A stretch of 64,000 nucleotides of DNA, taken from positions 2,232,001-2,296,000 of the forward strand of contig JACGCN010000005.1 of assembly GCA_014905825.1 (NCBI GenBank). Direction: 5' to 3'. Shown piece after piece: positions 19,891 to 30,900 of the stretch. The notes beneath the pieces are model-generated. The model ran no database searches, had not been told where the DNA came from, and saw only the letters and a list, made by a program, of their open reading frames with translations. Made by a program: the position numbers and the translations under genes. The stretch's first letter is position 1. Each line of letters starts with the position of its first letter. Origin of the DNA: Lyophyllum atratum (Eukaryota; Basidiomycota; Agaricomycetes; Agaricales; Lyophyllaceae).

Positions 19891-21154
19891 ATGTCTGGGG
19901 GCACACAAAAGGCACTTTTACTCGAATCCAAGCAAGGACAGTTTGTCGTCCGCGATCGACACATCAGCAAACCTGGGCCGGGCGAGCTTCTCGTCAAGGT
20001 GCTGGCGACGGCGCTGAACCCTCTCGATTGGAAGATACAGAAGTATGGGTTTTATGTGACGGAGTACCCAGCTGTTCTTGGAGCGGACGCTGCTGGAGAG
20101 GTCGAAGAGGTTGGGGAGGGCGTTACTGCCTTCTCAGTCGGGGACAGAGTGTAAGTGGAACGCTCCCGTTTTTACGCCCCAGCACGAACGATACTTATGT
20201 TCGTAGGTTCTCCGCAGGGATGATCAAGGGGGACGGTGGGACTTTCCAGCAGTATGCGATCATGCCCGCTGCTACTTCCACGATGAAGGTCAGACTCGGC
20301 GATGAATTCGTTCGATCCACGCTGAAACTCTATACAGATACCCCCTGGTCTTTCCTTTGAGGAAGCCTCGACGATTCCCGTAACCCTTACAGCCGCATAT
20401 CTAGGTCTCTACAACTCCAAACCACACGGATCCGGACTGGCGTGGCCATTAGAGTCGACAGGTCGGGGTAAACACGCGGGAACACCTCTGGTTATCCTGG
20501 GCGGTGCAACTTCCGTCGGACAATATGGTGCGCTGTCTCATCGATGAGTTGAAATCCATGAACCACGAGCTAACCTCTGCGCGCACACCAGTCATCCAGT
20601 TCGCCAAGCTGTCCGGGTTTTCGCCTATCATCACGACGGCGTCCCTGAAACATGACGACTATCTAAAGTCCCTCGGGGCGACCCACGTCCTCGATCGGAA
20701 TCTACCCGCCGCCTCCCTCAAAGCCGAGATCAAGAAGCTCACCAGTGCCCCTGTTCAAGTCGTTTACGACGCCATCTCGACGAGAGAGACGCAGCAGACG
20801 GGACACGATGTCCTCGGTCCCGGCGGTAATCTCGTCACCGTTTCTCCTCTGGCGATCACAAAGGCAGAGGACATCGGACACTCCCATGTCGTGGCCTTCA
20901 ACACTCTACCTCAGAACCGGGTGGTTCTTGAGGGTCTCTACAAGATGCTCCCACTGCTCTTGGAGGAAGGGGTGATTAAGGTATGTTCAGCCCTGTTGTA
21001 CGATTGTATGTACGTTGGGGCTGATGTTCTTCCACAGCCGAACAGGTTTGAGATACTGCCCGATGGTCTCCAGGGAATCATCGGTGGTTTGCAACGGCTG
21101 AAGGACAACCAAGTGTCGGGCGTCAAACTAGTGGCTCTGCCGTGTGGTGCGTAA
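19891..21154 (+). CDS. MDR-family (alcohol-dehydrogenase-like, enoyl-reductase-like) oxidoreductase
   Basis: Predicted exons: 19891-20150, 20207-20288, 20338-20527, 20592-20980 and 21038-21154 (1038 nt, 345 residues). It has the same domain layout as the neighbour at 17346: a GroES-like N-terminus (MSGGTQKALLLESKQG) and a Rossmann motif, VILGGATSVGQYVIQFAKLSGF. Exons 3, 4 and 5 have exactly the same lengths (190, 389 and 117 nt), which supports recent tandem duplication. The C-terminus, NRFEILPDGLQGIIGGLQRL followed by VSGVKLVALP, is also shared. The cofactor is probably NADPH; the substrate cannot be deduced. Confidence 0.87.
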
Positions 21155-21607
21155 AGCCGGAATGTGACTTGGAAGTTGGAACTTGCGTAATAATTTAGGC
21201 GAGAGATGACAATAGATTTCTCGGGCTGAGCTCGAGAGCCTCGACGGAGGCGAGAATGACTGGAATTGAATATAATCGTTTATTTTAGGTTGAGTCGTAT
21301 TAGAACGTGGACTGTGGTACTCTCGATGTGAGTATCTGGCGTTCCAGAACTCACCCGCGAAACCTGGTACTATAGTTCAGTGCTGACAGATTCCAGTGGA
21401 TGAGTGCTTTTCGATCGTGAATAGATAAAGATAGGGAAGGATAGTAACCTGGTAGAGATGGCAGAACAAGTGTAGAGGGGAATGATCATGTAAGTATCAA
21501 GTAGATTGAGCAGAACCCTTAGGTCCCATAACCTTACCGTTTGATGTCCTATATCCTATGATGTTACTCCAGACGAGCTAACGGCTACCTGTGTCTATCG
21601 GGAAGGA
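21155..21607. other. intergenic, convergent gene ends
   Basis: This is the space between the 3' ends of the reductase (+) and the F-box gene (-). No gene is seen. Confidence 0.5.
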
Positions 21608-23356
21608 CTACGGCCCCCATGCCGATGGTTTAACCCAACTTCGAGGTTGCCAAGCATCATACTGGAGGTCATCAGAAATGCTGATATTCTTGAACGGCGT
21701 GAAGATGGGCATGGGCATGTTGTTAGATGTAGACACCGGGGGTTGGTCGTATTTGAGATGGAGCTTGAAACCCATATGAAGGACAGGCGCCAGATCGGGA
21801 TAAATATCGCGTTGCAGATAGCGTCGAAAAGTGAAACTTGCGCGTCTGAGATGCACCACGCCCTCAGGTGCGAGGGTCGTTCTGGACAAAATGAACTGAA
21901 GTATGTCGTCGTCCGTCACGTCGGTACTAGGAGGGAATAGAAGTTCGACTTCCTCTAAAAAAGGGCATAAGGTCGTCTCTGTCATCGACGAAGCTGGATG
22001 AAGACGGCTGATGAAGGCCGTGGAAAGGCTAGGTAGGGCCTCCGCAGGATCCTCCTCCAATTCCGGTGTGACAACACTACCCCATGTACTAGGGCTGAGA
22101 ATAACTGAGCAATTGAGGTATAGTCTCTTGAGGAAAGGGGTCATATGGAGACATTCTGATAGATCGTCTACAGTGCTTGCCGCAATGTCAATTGCCATAG
22201 TATCGATGCTGCTCCGGGGAGAAAGCAGGGGAATGAAGGGTGGCCGACGGATGTAGGACATTTCCGTCAATTCTATGTGTCGAAGCTGAGGAAGATCGAG
22301 GCTCCCAAAAAACCTTCGGATTTGTTCCTCATGAATCTCCCATGATGTTATTAGTTTGACCCTGAATTCTTGTAGATGGGGAAGGCCGATTGCATGCGTA
22401 GATACGATGCCTGCTCCATGTGAGGAGACTTCACACACAAATATAACGAGGCGCGGACACTTGTTTAGGATGTTCAACGTGTCGTTTATGGTCAAGCGAG
22501 AATTGTTGTAAGGTCCCCTGGATATCATATGAAGTGAGGTGAGAACTTCCCATCGCACAGGAAGTGTAGAAGATGCCTGGGATGGATAATCGAAAAAGAA
22601 AAGTTTCCGGATAGACGCAGAATGGAAGAAGGATAAGGATGGGAAGTGTGCTTCGGGCCGAGCATTTACCACCTCGAGTTGGACAGTTTCGAGGACCGGA
22701 ACATCATTTTCGGTCAGACGGGTCAAAAAACCCATATAATCATGGAGAATCCTGGAATTGAGATGCTTCCAGCGGCGTGAGTACCGGAAGATGATGTCGA
22801 GAAGGTAATGGGAACTATCCGTCGACACTGGGCGGCCCGAATAAGGAGGGTGCTGATCATCTACGAATGAGATGGAAATGGGAAGGCTAGCAGAGCGACT
22901 CAACCATGCCTCGATTGCTTCACCATATCGCACCAGCAAGTCGCTTTTGTCTCGTCCATGACCGTAGGGAGGGGCAACGTGAAGGGATGACCATAGTTGC
23001 GGGGTGGAAAAGCTGATCTGCCGCCACGTACTACATACACGGCCGAGTAATAAGGGAGGCTCTCCGGAGCTCATCGCACAGTTCCTCGAAGGAAGACACC
23101 AGCAGAATATTGTTTGCATCACTTCCACTGGTAGTTTACGGATTCCAGAAATGAGAGTGCGATGGTCACGGATGTGCTCATCCATTGCTTTCCGTTGGAG
23201 ATGAAGATCGTCGATGAGAGCGGAGAAACGCGATATCCTGTCTTCGATACGCTGGCGTTTTTCCAAGGCGTCGGACACGATCTGACGAATCTTGGGAACT
23301 TCAGCGTCTGTAGCATGATAGTCGGTTTTGAGTCGATCCATAAAAGGAGACTGCAA
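21608..23356 (-). CDS. F-box protein with N-terminal coiled coil (diverged third pair copy)
   Basis: An intact single-exon frame of 582 residues. It starts MQSPFMDRLKTDYHATDAEV and is clearly homologous to the copies at 1133 and 7298, but more diverged. The order is a charged coiled-coil stretch (about residues 15-65), then the F-box (LPVEVMQTIFCWCLP, VCSTWRQISFSTPQLW), then the LRR-like part (PLLSPRSSIDTMAIDI, SECLHMTPFLKRLYLN, FILSRTTLAPEGV). It is a predicted SCF substrate adaptor with unknown target. The gene is divergent to the aminotransferase at 24400, as in blocks 1 and 2, which shows that the F-box/aminotransferase pairing is older than the tandem duplication. Confidence 0.88.
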   Translation of the reverse strand: MQSPFMDRLKTDYHATDAEVPKIRQIVSDALEKRQRIEDRISRFSALIDDLHLQRKAMDEHIRDHRTLISGIRKLPVEVMQTIFCWCLPSRNCAMSSGEPPLLLGRVCSTWRQISFSTPQLWSSLHVAPPYGHGRDKSDLLVRYGEAIEAWLSRSASLPISISFVDDQHPPYSGRPVSTDSSHYLLDIIFRYSRRWKHLNSRILHDYMGFLTRLTENDVPVLETVQLEVVNARPEAHFPSLSFFHSASIRKLFFFDYPSQASSTLPVRWEVLTSLHMISRGPYNNSRLTINDTLNILNKCPRLVIFVCEVSSHGAGIVSTHAIGLPHLQEFRVKLITSWEIHEEQIRRFFGSLDLPQLRHIELTEMSYIRRPPFIPLLSPRSSIDTMAIDIAASTVDDLSECLHMTPFLKRLYLNCSVILSPSTWGSVVTPELEEDPAEALPSLSTAFISRLHPASSMTETTLCPFLEEVELLFPPSTDVTDDDILQFILSRTTLAPEGVVHLRRASFTFRRYLQRDIYPDLAPVLHMGFKLHLKYDQPPVSTSNNMPMPIFTPFKNISISDDLQYDAWQPRSWVKPSAWGP

Positions 23357-24399
23357 ATTCTTGCGTGTAATCGCAGTTCAGTGTTAAATTAGTCGTCAGA
23401 TTGACTGTCTGCGTACATTTCCCCCATGGCTGGGTAACGAGTAGGCTGAAAGTGAAAGATGACTGGAACTTTGATCAGGAGCTTGCCCAGCCGTCTTCGA
23501 GCCTGTTGCTCAGCCCTTGATGGTTGTGTATGCTTCTGCTTGGCAAGAGCCCTAGACTTGCACAGAAGTGCAATGAACTTGTTCCAACCGCAGACATAGC
23601 CTACTAGGAAAGTATAGCCGGCCAGGATTAACATTGCTCAACGTTCGGATTACGCGTTGACCTACCGATAAACCTGGACGATAATCTTTCATATTGGAGG
23701 CTTCAATACTCTCAAATTGGACGCTCAGTAGCGCTGAGCTTTAACACTTCGGCCATCATGCATCATGCATCATACTCCAGGTATTTCAAAAGATTCGTCT
23801 GACTGAGTCACAGACGCTAGGAGGCCCTAGGTTGACACGCATCATAGGTACGGTCCTGAATCTCTGGCGTGCCTCGCAAAAACTTCAGGCTCACTGTATT
23901 CTCTCATTTTGCCTTCGTTAATGAACTCGTGGACCAACTCTTACTACTTAGTATCCCGGCGGCCTTAGATTGGGAACATTCCTGGGTCGGAAATGGCGCG
24001 GAACGATGTATAGAGGCGCAGTTGGAAAGGGTGGTCGCACATTACATGAGAGCATATCTCCTTCCTGAAACTGCAGGCAAGTAGTACGTGTCACCCTTAA
24101 AATGAGATGTGTTACACAAACCTCACCCGACACATCTTTCGCACCATATAGAACAGACTGTTCCATCCCGATAGCGTAGAGAGCAGAAGACGTATGCAAG
24201 GTACATACTGAGTCATGACAGATATTGCGATCGGCAAGATATAAATAATTTACAAATTCGGGAAAACCAATGAACGCCGGCCTGTATTTTATCTCCTTGG
24301 TCTGAAAGCATTCGCCATTTGCTGCCCTTTCCAAAGGCCAAAAGTTTGTCCACGAGCCCCCACCATCTTTCGTCCCTGCGATTTGTAAGGACCGCCGCT
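23357..24399. other. divergent spacer between F-box and aminotransferase genes
   Basis: About 1 kb without a supported gene. It contains a short direct repeat, catcatgcat, in two overlapping units near 23756-23775. Small frames such as that at 23389-23634 (minus) show a hydrophobic stretch but no start context or family. Confidence 0.45.
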
Positions 24400-26534
24400 A
24401 TGACCCCTACATCTGAACAACTCGCCGGAAACGAACTTATCCCCAACGGAGAGGTGCGCGTTTTCACCCTAAAATGCCAGATCTAAGGCCATCGAATCTC
24501 ACGCGCACGACTTACCTCGCAGCTTCTCGAACGAACTGCCAAAGTAACTCACTCTGATGGGATCCAAGTGGAGCTTCCACCCACGCCTTCCAGCGAGTCT
24601 GTCACACCGCCGACTGTAAAATCGCTGCCTACGGAATATTACGACAGCTTTCTTTCTGATGCTGCAAAGAGTCGGAGACCCAGCCCGAGTGAGTCCTTCT
24701 GCCCTCCGCGGAAGCCCGCATGTCGCTCATGGAGTCTGATGTTCCCTGAACGCGCAGTCCGCGACCTCTTCCCGCTCGAGCAAACGCCAGGGCTCATCTC
24801 TCTCCTTGCCGGCAAGCCGAATCCCGAAACCTTCCCCTTCGAGTCCCTCGCCATCAATGCGCGTTCCCCAACCAGCGAGCCACTACACCTCACGCTCGAC
24901 GGCGCTGATCTCGCCGAGGCACTGCAGTACGGCCTCACGGCCGGGCTTCCACAGCTCATTAAGTGGGTTCGCGGGCTTCAAGAATTCGCGCATGGAAGAA
25001 AGGCCAGCGAGAATTGGGGGCTTTCCATTGGATTGGGATCTCAGGACTTGATTTCTAAGGTGCGTGGTCTTCTATCTTTGCGACGTGAGCTTAGGCACGC
25101 CGTACTTATGCTTGTTATCTTGGTCGACAGGCCGTCACTGCTCTACTCAACCCGGGTGATCCAGTTTTAGTGGAGTCGCCGGTTTACGCGTAAGTTGCGT
25201 CCCTTTTAGCAATGTTAATCTCGTCAATCTGAAGGCGCCTCTCTAGGGGCGTGATTCCCTTGTTTCAGTCCATTGGCTGTGATCAAATCGGTCCGCCTTC
25301 AGAGACTGTATGAAATTCCCAGTGGCTGATGTACATCTCCTGGTAGAGGTGGAAACGGATGCCGATGGAATATCTACAAGTTCCCTCAGATCTATTCTAG
25401 AGCATTGGCCTTCCGGGAAACCTAGACCCCGGGTCTTATATACCGTTCCTGTAAGCCCCACGTCTTTGGGGGGTCTTCCCTCGTCCTCTGCCTGATCGCT
25501 TCCACTAGTACGGTTGCAATCCCACTGGGATGACGGCCACGACAAAGCGTCGCCAAGAAGTCCTCCGGCTCGCACGAGAACACAATTTTCTTATCCTGGA
25601 AGGCAGGTCTCGGTTAAGCTCCCAGATCCCTCGAGTCGTTGACGTCCCTCATCAGATGACCCTTACTATTACCTCTACTACGGCGAGGCCGCCCGCCCGC
25701 CCTCTTATTTCTCGTTAGAGCGCGACCAACCAGAGTTTGGCCGAGTGCTTCGTTTTGACAGTTTATCAAAGATTCTGTCGGCCGGCATTCGAATCGGCTT
25801 CGCCTCAGGACCTAAGCCCCTTCTGCAGGCCATTGATCGACACGTATGTCCCATCCCCATTTCTATCTTCTCGCCGCATGTTGTCAATCAATCCCACCAT
25901 CCTTCCTTGCCCCGCCCTATCCGCCTATTGTGCTGGATCGGGTGTGAAATTCGTAGACCTCGTCATCGAATCTGCAGACGCCATCACTCACGCAGGCGAT
26001 CGTATTTAAATTGCTCGACTCTTGGGGCTACGAAGGGTTTATAAAGCATACGGAGAAAGTGTCTGCCTTCTATCGCGCACGCCGCGACGTGTTTGAACGC
26101 GCCATTCAGATGCATCTCTCGGGTTTGGCGGAATGGCGCTCGCCGCAGGCAGGCATGTTCTTCTGGTGCGTAATTTCCCCTTTCAGCTTTCAGCCACAAG
26201 GGACCGTCTGTTGATGTTGATGCCTCTTGGACCCTTCTACAATGTTCTCTTCGCTAATCACTTGCTTCTGTGCAGGTTTAAATTACTCTTGAGTAACGAC
26301 ATGCAAGCCGAGGGTGATTCCGAGAGCGTTATTCGCAACAAGGCTGTTGAACGTGGCGTCCTTGCGTTGCCCGGAACCATCTTTTTGCCGAACGGACAGA
26401 AGACAGGCTATGTCCGCGCATCATTCAGTTTAAATAGCGAGGGGGAGACGTTTGAAGCACTCAAGCGGCTTCGACAAGTGATACTAGATACTCGCGCGAC
26501 CGAGAATGACACTTTGGGGCTAGTCTCTAAATGA
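24400..26534 (+). CDS. PLP-dependent aminotransferase, ARO8/kynurenine-aminoadipate type (diverged copy)
   Basis: Predicted exons: 24400-24453, 24523-24688, 24758-25059, 25131-25189, 25247-25290, 25347-25450, 25509-25602, 25656-25843, 25957-26165 and 26276-26534 (1479 nt, 492 residues). Family features are TPGLISLLAGKPNP, LSIGLGSQDLISK, YGCNPTGMT, the PLP-lysine segment SLSKILSAGIRIGFASGP, and GVLALPGTIFLPNGQKTGYVRAS. The intron at 25603-25655 begins with GC, at the same position as in the 9499 paralogue; using the nearby GT would give an immediate stop. The frame 24689-24757 can be read through but has clear intron ends (gtgagt...gcgcag) and interrupts the conserved SPIRDLFPLE motif. Reaction: transfer of an amino group between an aromatic or long-chain amino acid and a 2-oxoacid. 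Confidence 0.88.
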
Positions 26535-26926
26535 ACGGGGATTTGTACGGGCATATCTCGGCGCGTGGCAGGGCGAACGTTGATTTTGTCGTGGGCATAT
26601 GCAGCAGAGCTTCGACGTGAGACTGATTGCCAGGGGCTACAAGTAATGTTGTAGCGTTACAGTAATAGGTACAGGACGCTGGTCTATTGAATTAGAATTA
26701 CCGTATCCACCTCCTCATATCCCAAGTCTGGTGGTGTCCGCTTCCGGGGCCGGCGGGGTGAGTCAGCGGGACCAAAGGCAAGAAAACAAATGATCATCGG
26801 TCCTCATAATCTCCATCATCGTCCACTCCAACGATCCAGACCTTTCACGCTCTCCACAGTGAGTGACTCGCAGCTTTATATACGATCTCGATGCTAATCA
26901 TCGTGGGATCAGATTCAATTGCAGCC
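26535..26926. other. intergenic
   Basis: No gene is seen. Its right end holds a TATA-like word at 26877. Confidence 0.5.
26877..26882 (+). promoter_or_regulatory. TATA-like element
   Basis: The word tatata lies 45 bases before the ATG of the small Cys-rich gene at 26927. The position is plausible for a short 5' UTR. Confidence 0.35.
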
Positions 26927-27288
26927 ATGTTCCAGTCCATTGATCCTACTCCCGTGAACGTTTGCCGCCAAGTTACTTGTGATAAGTGCAAGAAGACGAC
27001 CTGGGCTGTACGTTCCTTCTGCTATAGAGTTCAATAGACCGTGATGGCTGATCTGTGCCCTTTTTCTATGGACAGGGCTGCGGCCAACATGTCGAAACAG
27101 TGAGTCCCCCGTTTCCGTACGCGCCCACCCTAAAATGTGCTTGTTATGTCATGCACTTGCTGGAGCAAGCATGGGGGGAAGCGATTGACGTATTCAAGTG
27201 CTGGCGAAATTGCTGATGCTGATCATTTGTTGCATTGCAGGTGATGAAAGACGTTAAAGAAGAGGACAAGTGCGTATGTCCTCGCTAA
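26927..27288 (+). CDS. conserved 50-residue Cys-rich small protein
   Basis: Predicted exons: 26927-27007, 27076-27099 and 27241-27288 (153 nt, 50 residues). The protein carries CRQVTCDKCKKTTWAGCGQH and ends DKCVCPR, with cysteines spaced as expected for a small zinc-binding knot. I recognise the TWxGCGxH core as that of a short conserved protein found in many fungi and other eukaryotes; its function is not established. Exon 2 is only 24 nt. The gene sits 232 bases upstream of the kinase on the same strand. Confidence 0.75.
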
Positions 27289-27520
27289 GAGTCGGGCGCA
27301 ATCATGAGGAGCGGAGGTCGGACAATAAATTCTTTGATGTAGATCGCCCGTTTCGGTAATAATATGATTCTGGGTGTTTGGGGTCTTTCTAGAAGTGGAT
27401 TTGGAAGACCTCTCATGATCTTCATACTTAAGACGTTGCTCCTGCGCAAACTCTTGACTGAAGGTCGCGCAGTATCTTCTTCTTTCCCTTCATCTACTCC
27501 TCCATGAAGCTGCAAGCAAT

Positions 27521-30252
27521 ATGAATCAAAACGGAGTCTCGGTTATCCACCATATGAAGGCCCCTTTTGACCCGGGGGATGTCGTCACCACCGACCGTCT
27601 CAATGCCTACAGGGACGAGGGAAGGCCTATGCTCAACAACTATACTCGCCATGCGAAAATTGGCGAAGGCCAGCACGGCGAAGTCTACTTATGCTACCAG
27701 GTCAACCCACGATATCCTCATGGCCACCCAGATCGGCGTGTTCCAGTGGTCAGTAATCTCGCGATGCGCGCGCCGACATACTAATCAAATCCATGATTTA
27801 GGCCATGAAGTCCGTAAAACGCGACAATCCTCGGGCGAAACAGTTTAGACAACTCAGGCAGCAACGCCTGCCGACTTCCGCACACACACCCCTCGTGGAC
27901 CGCTTAGGCACTACCGAGGCCAAAATTCGCAAGGAAATCGCTATAATGAAAAAGTGTCGCCACCCTCATGTTGTTAGACTGTATGAGATCATCGACGATC
28001 GTACGCGGGACAAGATTTACATGGGTGAGCCGAAACCATCTTTTTCTCCTTCATGAATTGGGCCACCTGCTTTTGTGTGGCGAACCTCACAGCGGGATCA
28101 ATCATCGCTCCTCGCTGCCTCCCTGTATCAAAATAATATATCACTTACACATAATATCCGTCCAGTGATGGAATACCTTGCGGGCGGTGAGGTCAAATGG
28201 AAAAATGAAAACGACCAGCCTATCCTGAGCGTCGAGCAAACAAGACGCATCATCCGTGATGCGGCCCTCGGCCTTGAATACCGTATGTGCTATGTGGTCT
28301 CGATTCCCTTCTTCGTCTGACCTCTTGTTACAGTCCATAACCAAGGTATTATTCACCGCGACATCAAGCCTGCAAATCTCCTTTGGACTGAGGACCGACG
28401 ACAAGTCAAAATCGCTGATTTTGGTGTCTCGCATTTCTCTTATGCCCAACGACTCGCGGCTGCTGGCAAAGACGGCTCGGTCGAAGACCCGGAGGATCCC
28501 ATACTCTTAGACGACTCGGACTTGACCAGAAGAGCAGGCACGCCGTCGTTTCTCGCCCCCGAAATTGTATACGAGCATACGAACGACCCGTCTCCGGGGT
28601 CGTCGTCGGGGGATGTACCAACAACCGGGTCTTCTTCTCTTACCCATGGAGTCTCCTCCCAGAGTGTTCCCAGCACTCACCGGCCCCCAATCACCAAATC
28701 TATCGATATCTGGGCTTTGGGAGTTACTCTATACTGCCTTCTATTCGGCAGGACGCCGTTTATGGCTGACCCTGCTGCTGCTGGAACGGAGTGGAGCCTG
28801 TACAATTCTATCTGTAATCAGGACTGGAGCGTTGACGACACGATGGGTTCTGATCGCCTTCCAACTGGGGGACGCAACCCGATTGGGGAAGCAACCGAGG
28901 GTGCTCTGGTGGTGCATCTTCTCGATCATCTTCTCAAAAAGGATGTCGAAGCCCGCATTACGCTCGATGAAGTCAAGGTTCGCATTTTAAGCGAGTTGTT
29001 TACGGCTACGACACATGGTCTAACTCAGTTTATCCTTCTTTTACCTTTTCAGCGTAACAGCTGGATTATCCGGGGTCTCGCCGAGTCAGACAAATGGCTG
29101 CAACTCACCATGCCGCGGGACAGGATCAATGTCTCGGTCGATGAGACATCCGATGCCATGTCCACTGTGCACTTCAGGTGGAACTGGGGTGTGGTCTCCC
29201 GGCGGATCTCTTCGCTCTTCCGCCGGTCGCGCGAGCCCAACGGAGACGACCTGGGCGCTCGGGGACCAGTGAAGTCCGACCCACACCACAGAATTCGAAG
29301 GTACCAAAGCGCACGACTCGAAGATGCTTACCCTTTGAACAGCAGACGGGAGAAAGGGAAACAACGCTCCGACGTCCACGCTTTCCAGGGACCTGGCTCG
29401 AAGAGCCTCCGGTCAAAGTCCATCGAACGTTGGCCCGTCTCAGCAAGGAGGGACGCTGCGAGTCGCAGTACACCTACTATACCAGATCCCTCTCAAGCAC
29501 GGCGTGGATCGGTCACACTCCTTGTACCAGAACGCAGCAAATTCAACTCCGTGTCTTCTCAGTCGAGCCCAATTGACAAGCCGAAGGCCCGCTTCGCAAA
29601 CATCTTCAACTTCAGCAACATCACTCATTGGCGTCCGAACAAGTTCTCGCCAGCAGGGCCCTCGCCTACCGATACCCCTGGCTCCACCGTCACCCAACCA
29701 AGCAGGCGTACGACCACCCCCGCACCTCACTCAAGTCGGCGAAGCGAGGAGGCATTGCGGTATCACCGCCCGAAACCTCAGGATCCAAGCGCGCCCCTGA
29801 CGGCAGACCGACGTGCTTCAAGCTGGGGCCAGGGCGACAATCCCGTGGAATTCGCGGAAGCTATCAGCATGACCTCGTCGTTCTCCTTGGCCGAACGCGA
29901 CCCCAATGTCGCTTTAAGTGGCCCGTACAATGACCGCGCGTTTGTGCGGACGCCATCCCGGCTTTCTACCAGTGTGGCTACGGCTTCGCCGTCGAGTGGC
30001 CCTAATTCCCGTGAGGACGACGAGGGGGAGGAGCGCCAGTTTGGTCCGGCGTGTTTTGATGAAGACTCTTCGACGATTGCGAGTGCGGAGGGGGCGTGGC
30101 AGAACGGCAGTGACGATGAAGAAGACGACGGTATCGAGGTGCTGCATGACGGTGTTGTATTTGAAGAAGACGACGACGACGACGATAGTGACGACGTGGA
30201 AGAAAACCCAGTCACTTTCTCCCCTAGAAGGCGTCCGCGACCCATCGAGTGA
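27521..30252 (+). CDS. CaMKK/LKB1-like (SNF1-activating type) serine/threonine kinase
   Basis: Predicted exons: 27521-27748, 27802-28024, 28166-28282, 28334-28977 and 29053-30252 (2412 nt, 803 residues). The kinase domain starts with the glycine loop GEGQHGEV (about residues 48-55), followed by AMK, a VMEYLAGGEVKWK hinge segment, HRDIKPANLL (197-206), DFG (218-220) and APE (264-266). The hinge and catalytic-loop wording is typical of fungal Elm1/Sak1/Tos3/Ssp1 kinases, which phosphorylate the activation loop of SNF1/AMPK and can act in bud or septum control. The activation segment is long. The C-terminal half is low-complexity (Ser/Pro/Arg) and ends in an acidic run rich in Glu and Asp. The last intron is 75 nt and stop-free, so retention would keep frame. 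Confidence 0.88.
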
Positions 30253-30900
30253 TTCACTTGAATCTCTGTGGATGGTACCCATCATGCTCGTCAGTGCTCT
30301 CCTTTCTGTTTCTACGCTAGATCTTGGGACACTATCGGGACATTTCTCTATCTATGTACAACTGTTCTTTTACCCTTAATCCTTTGATACCCCAACCCCC
30401 CACTCATTCATTTCTTTATCATGGACGTCCATTCTCCTCCTATATGCCACACACATCCGGTCCCGTTTAGATGGGGGATCCTGTCCCATCAATCTTCCAC
30501 ATTGATCTTTTTACGAAGGACTTGTATTAGAGTATTACTAGTCTCACTAGATGACGCTATAAGTGTCTGCACTTGTACAGTACTTTACACGGGGTTGCAC
30601 AACAAGCATTACACGGCCGGATAGATTAATAGCGTCGATGGCGGGCCTCATCATGTGAGAACAGATCTGGGTATCTACCAAATAATTTGGGGAACGGATG
30701 CCATAAAAATAGGAAGAATGGTGCATGAAATGAGTGGTGGGGGGGCCATGCGGCCCGTTGATCATAAAGTATAGACATGTTCAAACGAATGTGGGTGGCA
30801 TGTGACATGGAATGGAGGAGGAAGAAGCATATATAACAGTTGAACCAGAAAAAGACGCACACAACCGGTGGTATGGGTTGCCACAGGGGGTGAGGGTGGA
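30253..30900. other. convergent 3' regions
   Basis: This is the space between the 3' ends of the kinase (+) and the coiled-coil gene (-). No gene is seen; it is probably occupied by both 3' UTRs. Confidence 0.5.

Noticed and set aside
24689..24757. Open read-through of the first large exon of the 24400 aminotransferase
   Set aside because: The extra residues interrupt a motif conserved with the paralogue, and the segment has gtgagt and gcgcag ends. It is treated as an intron.
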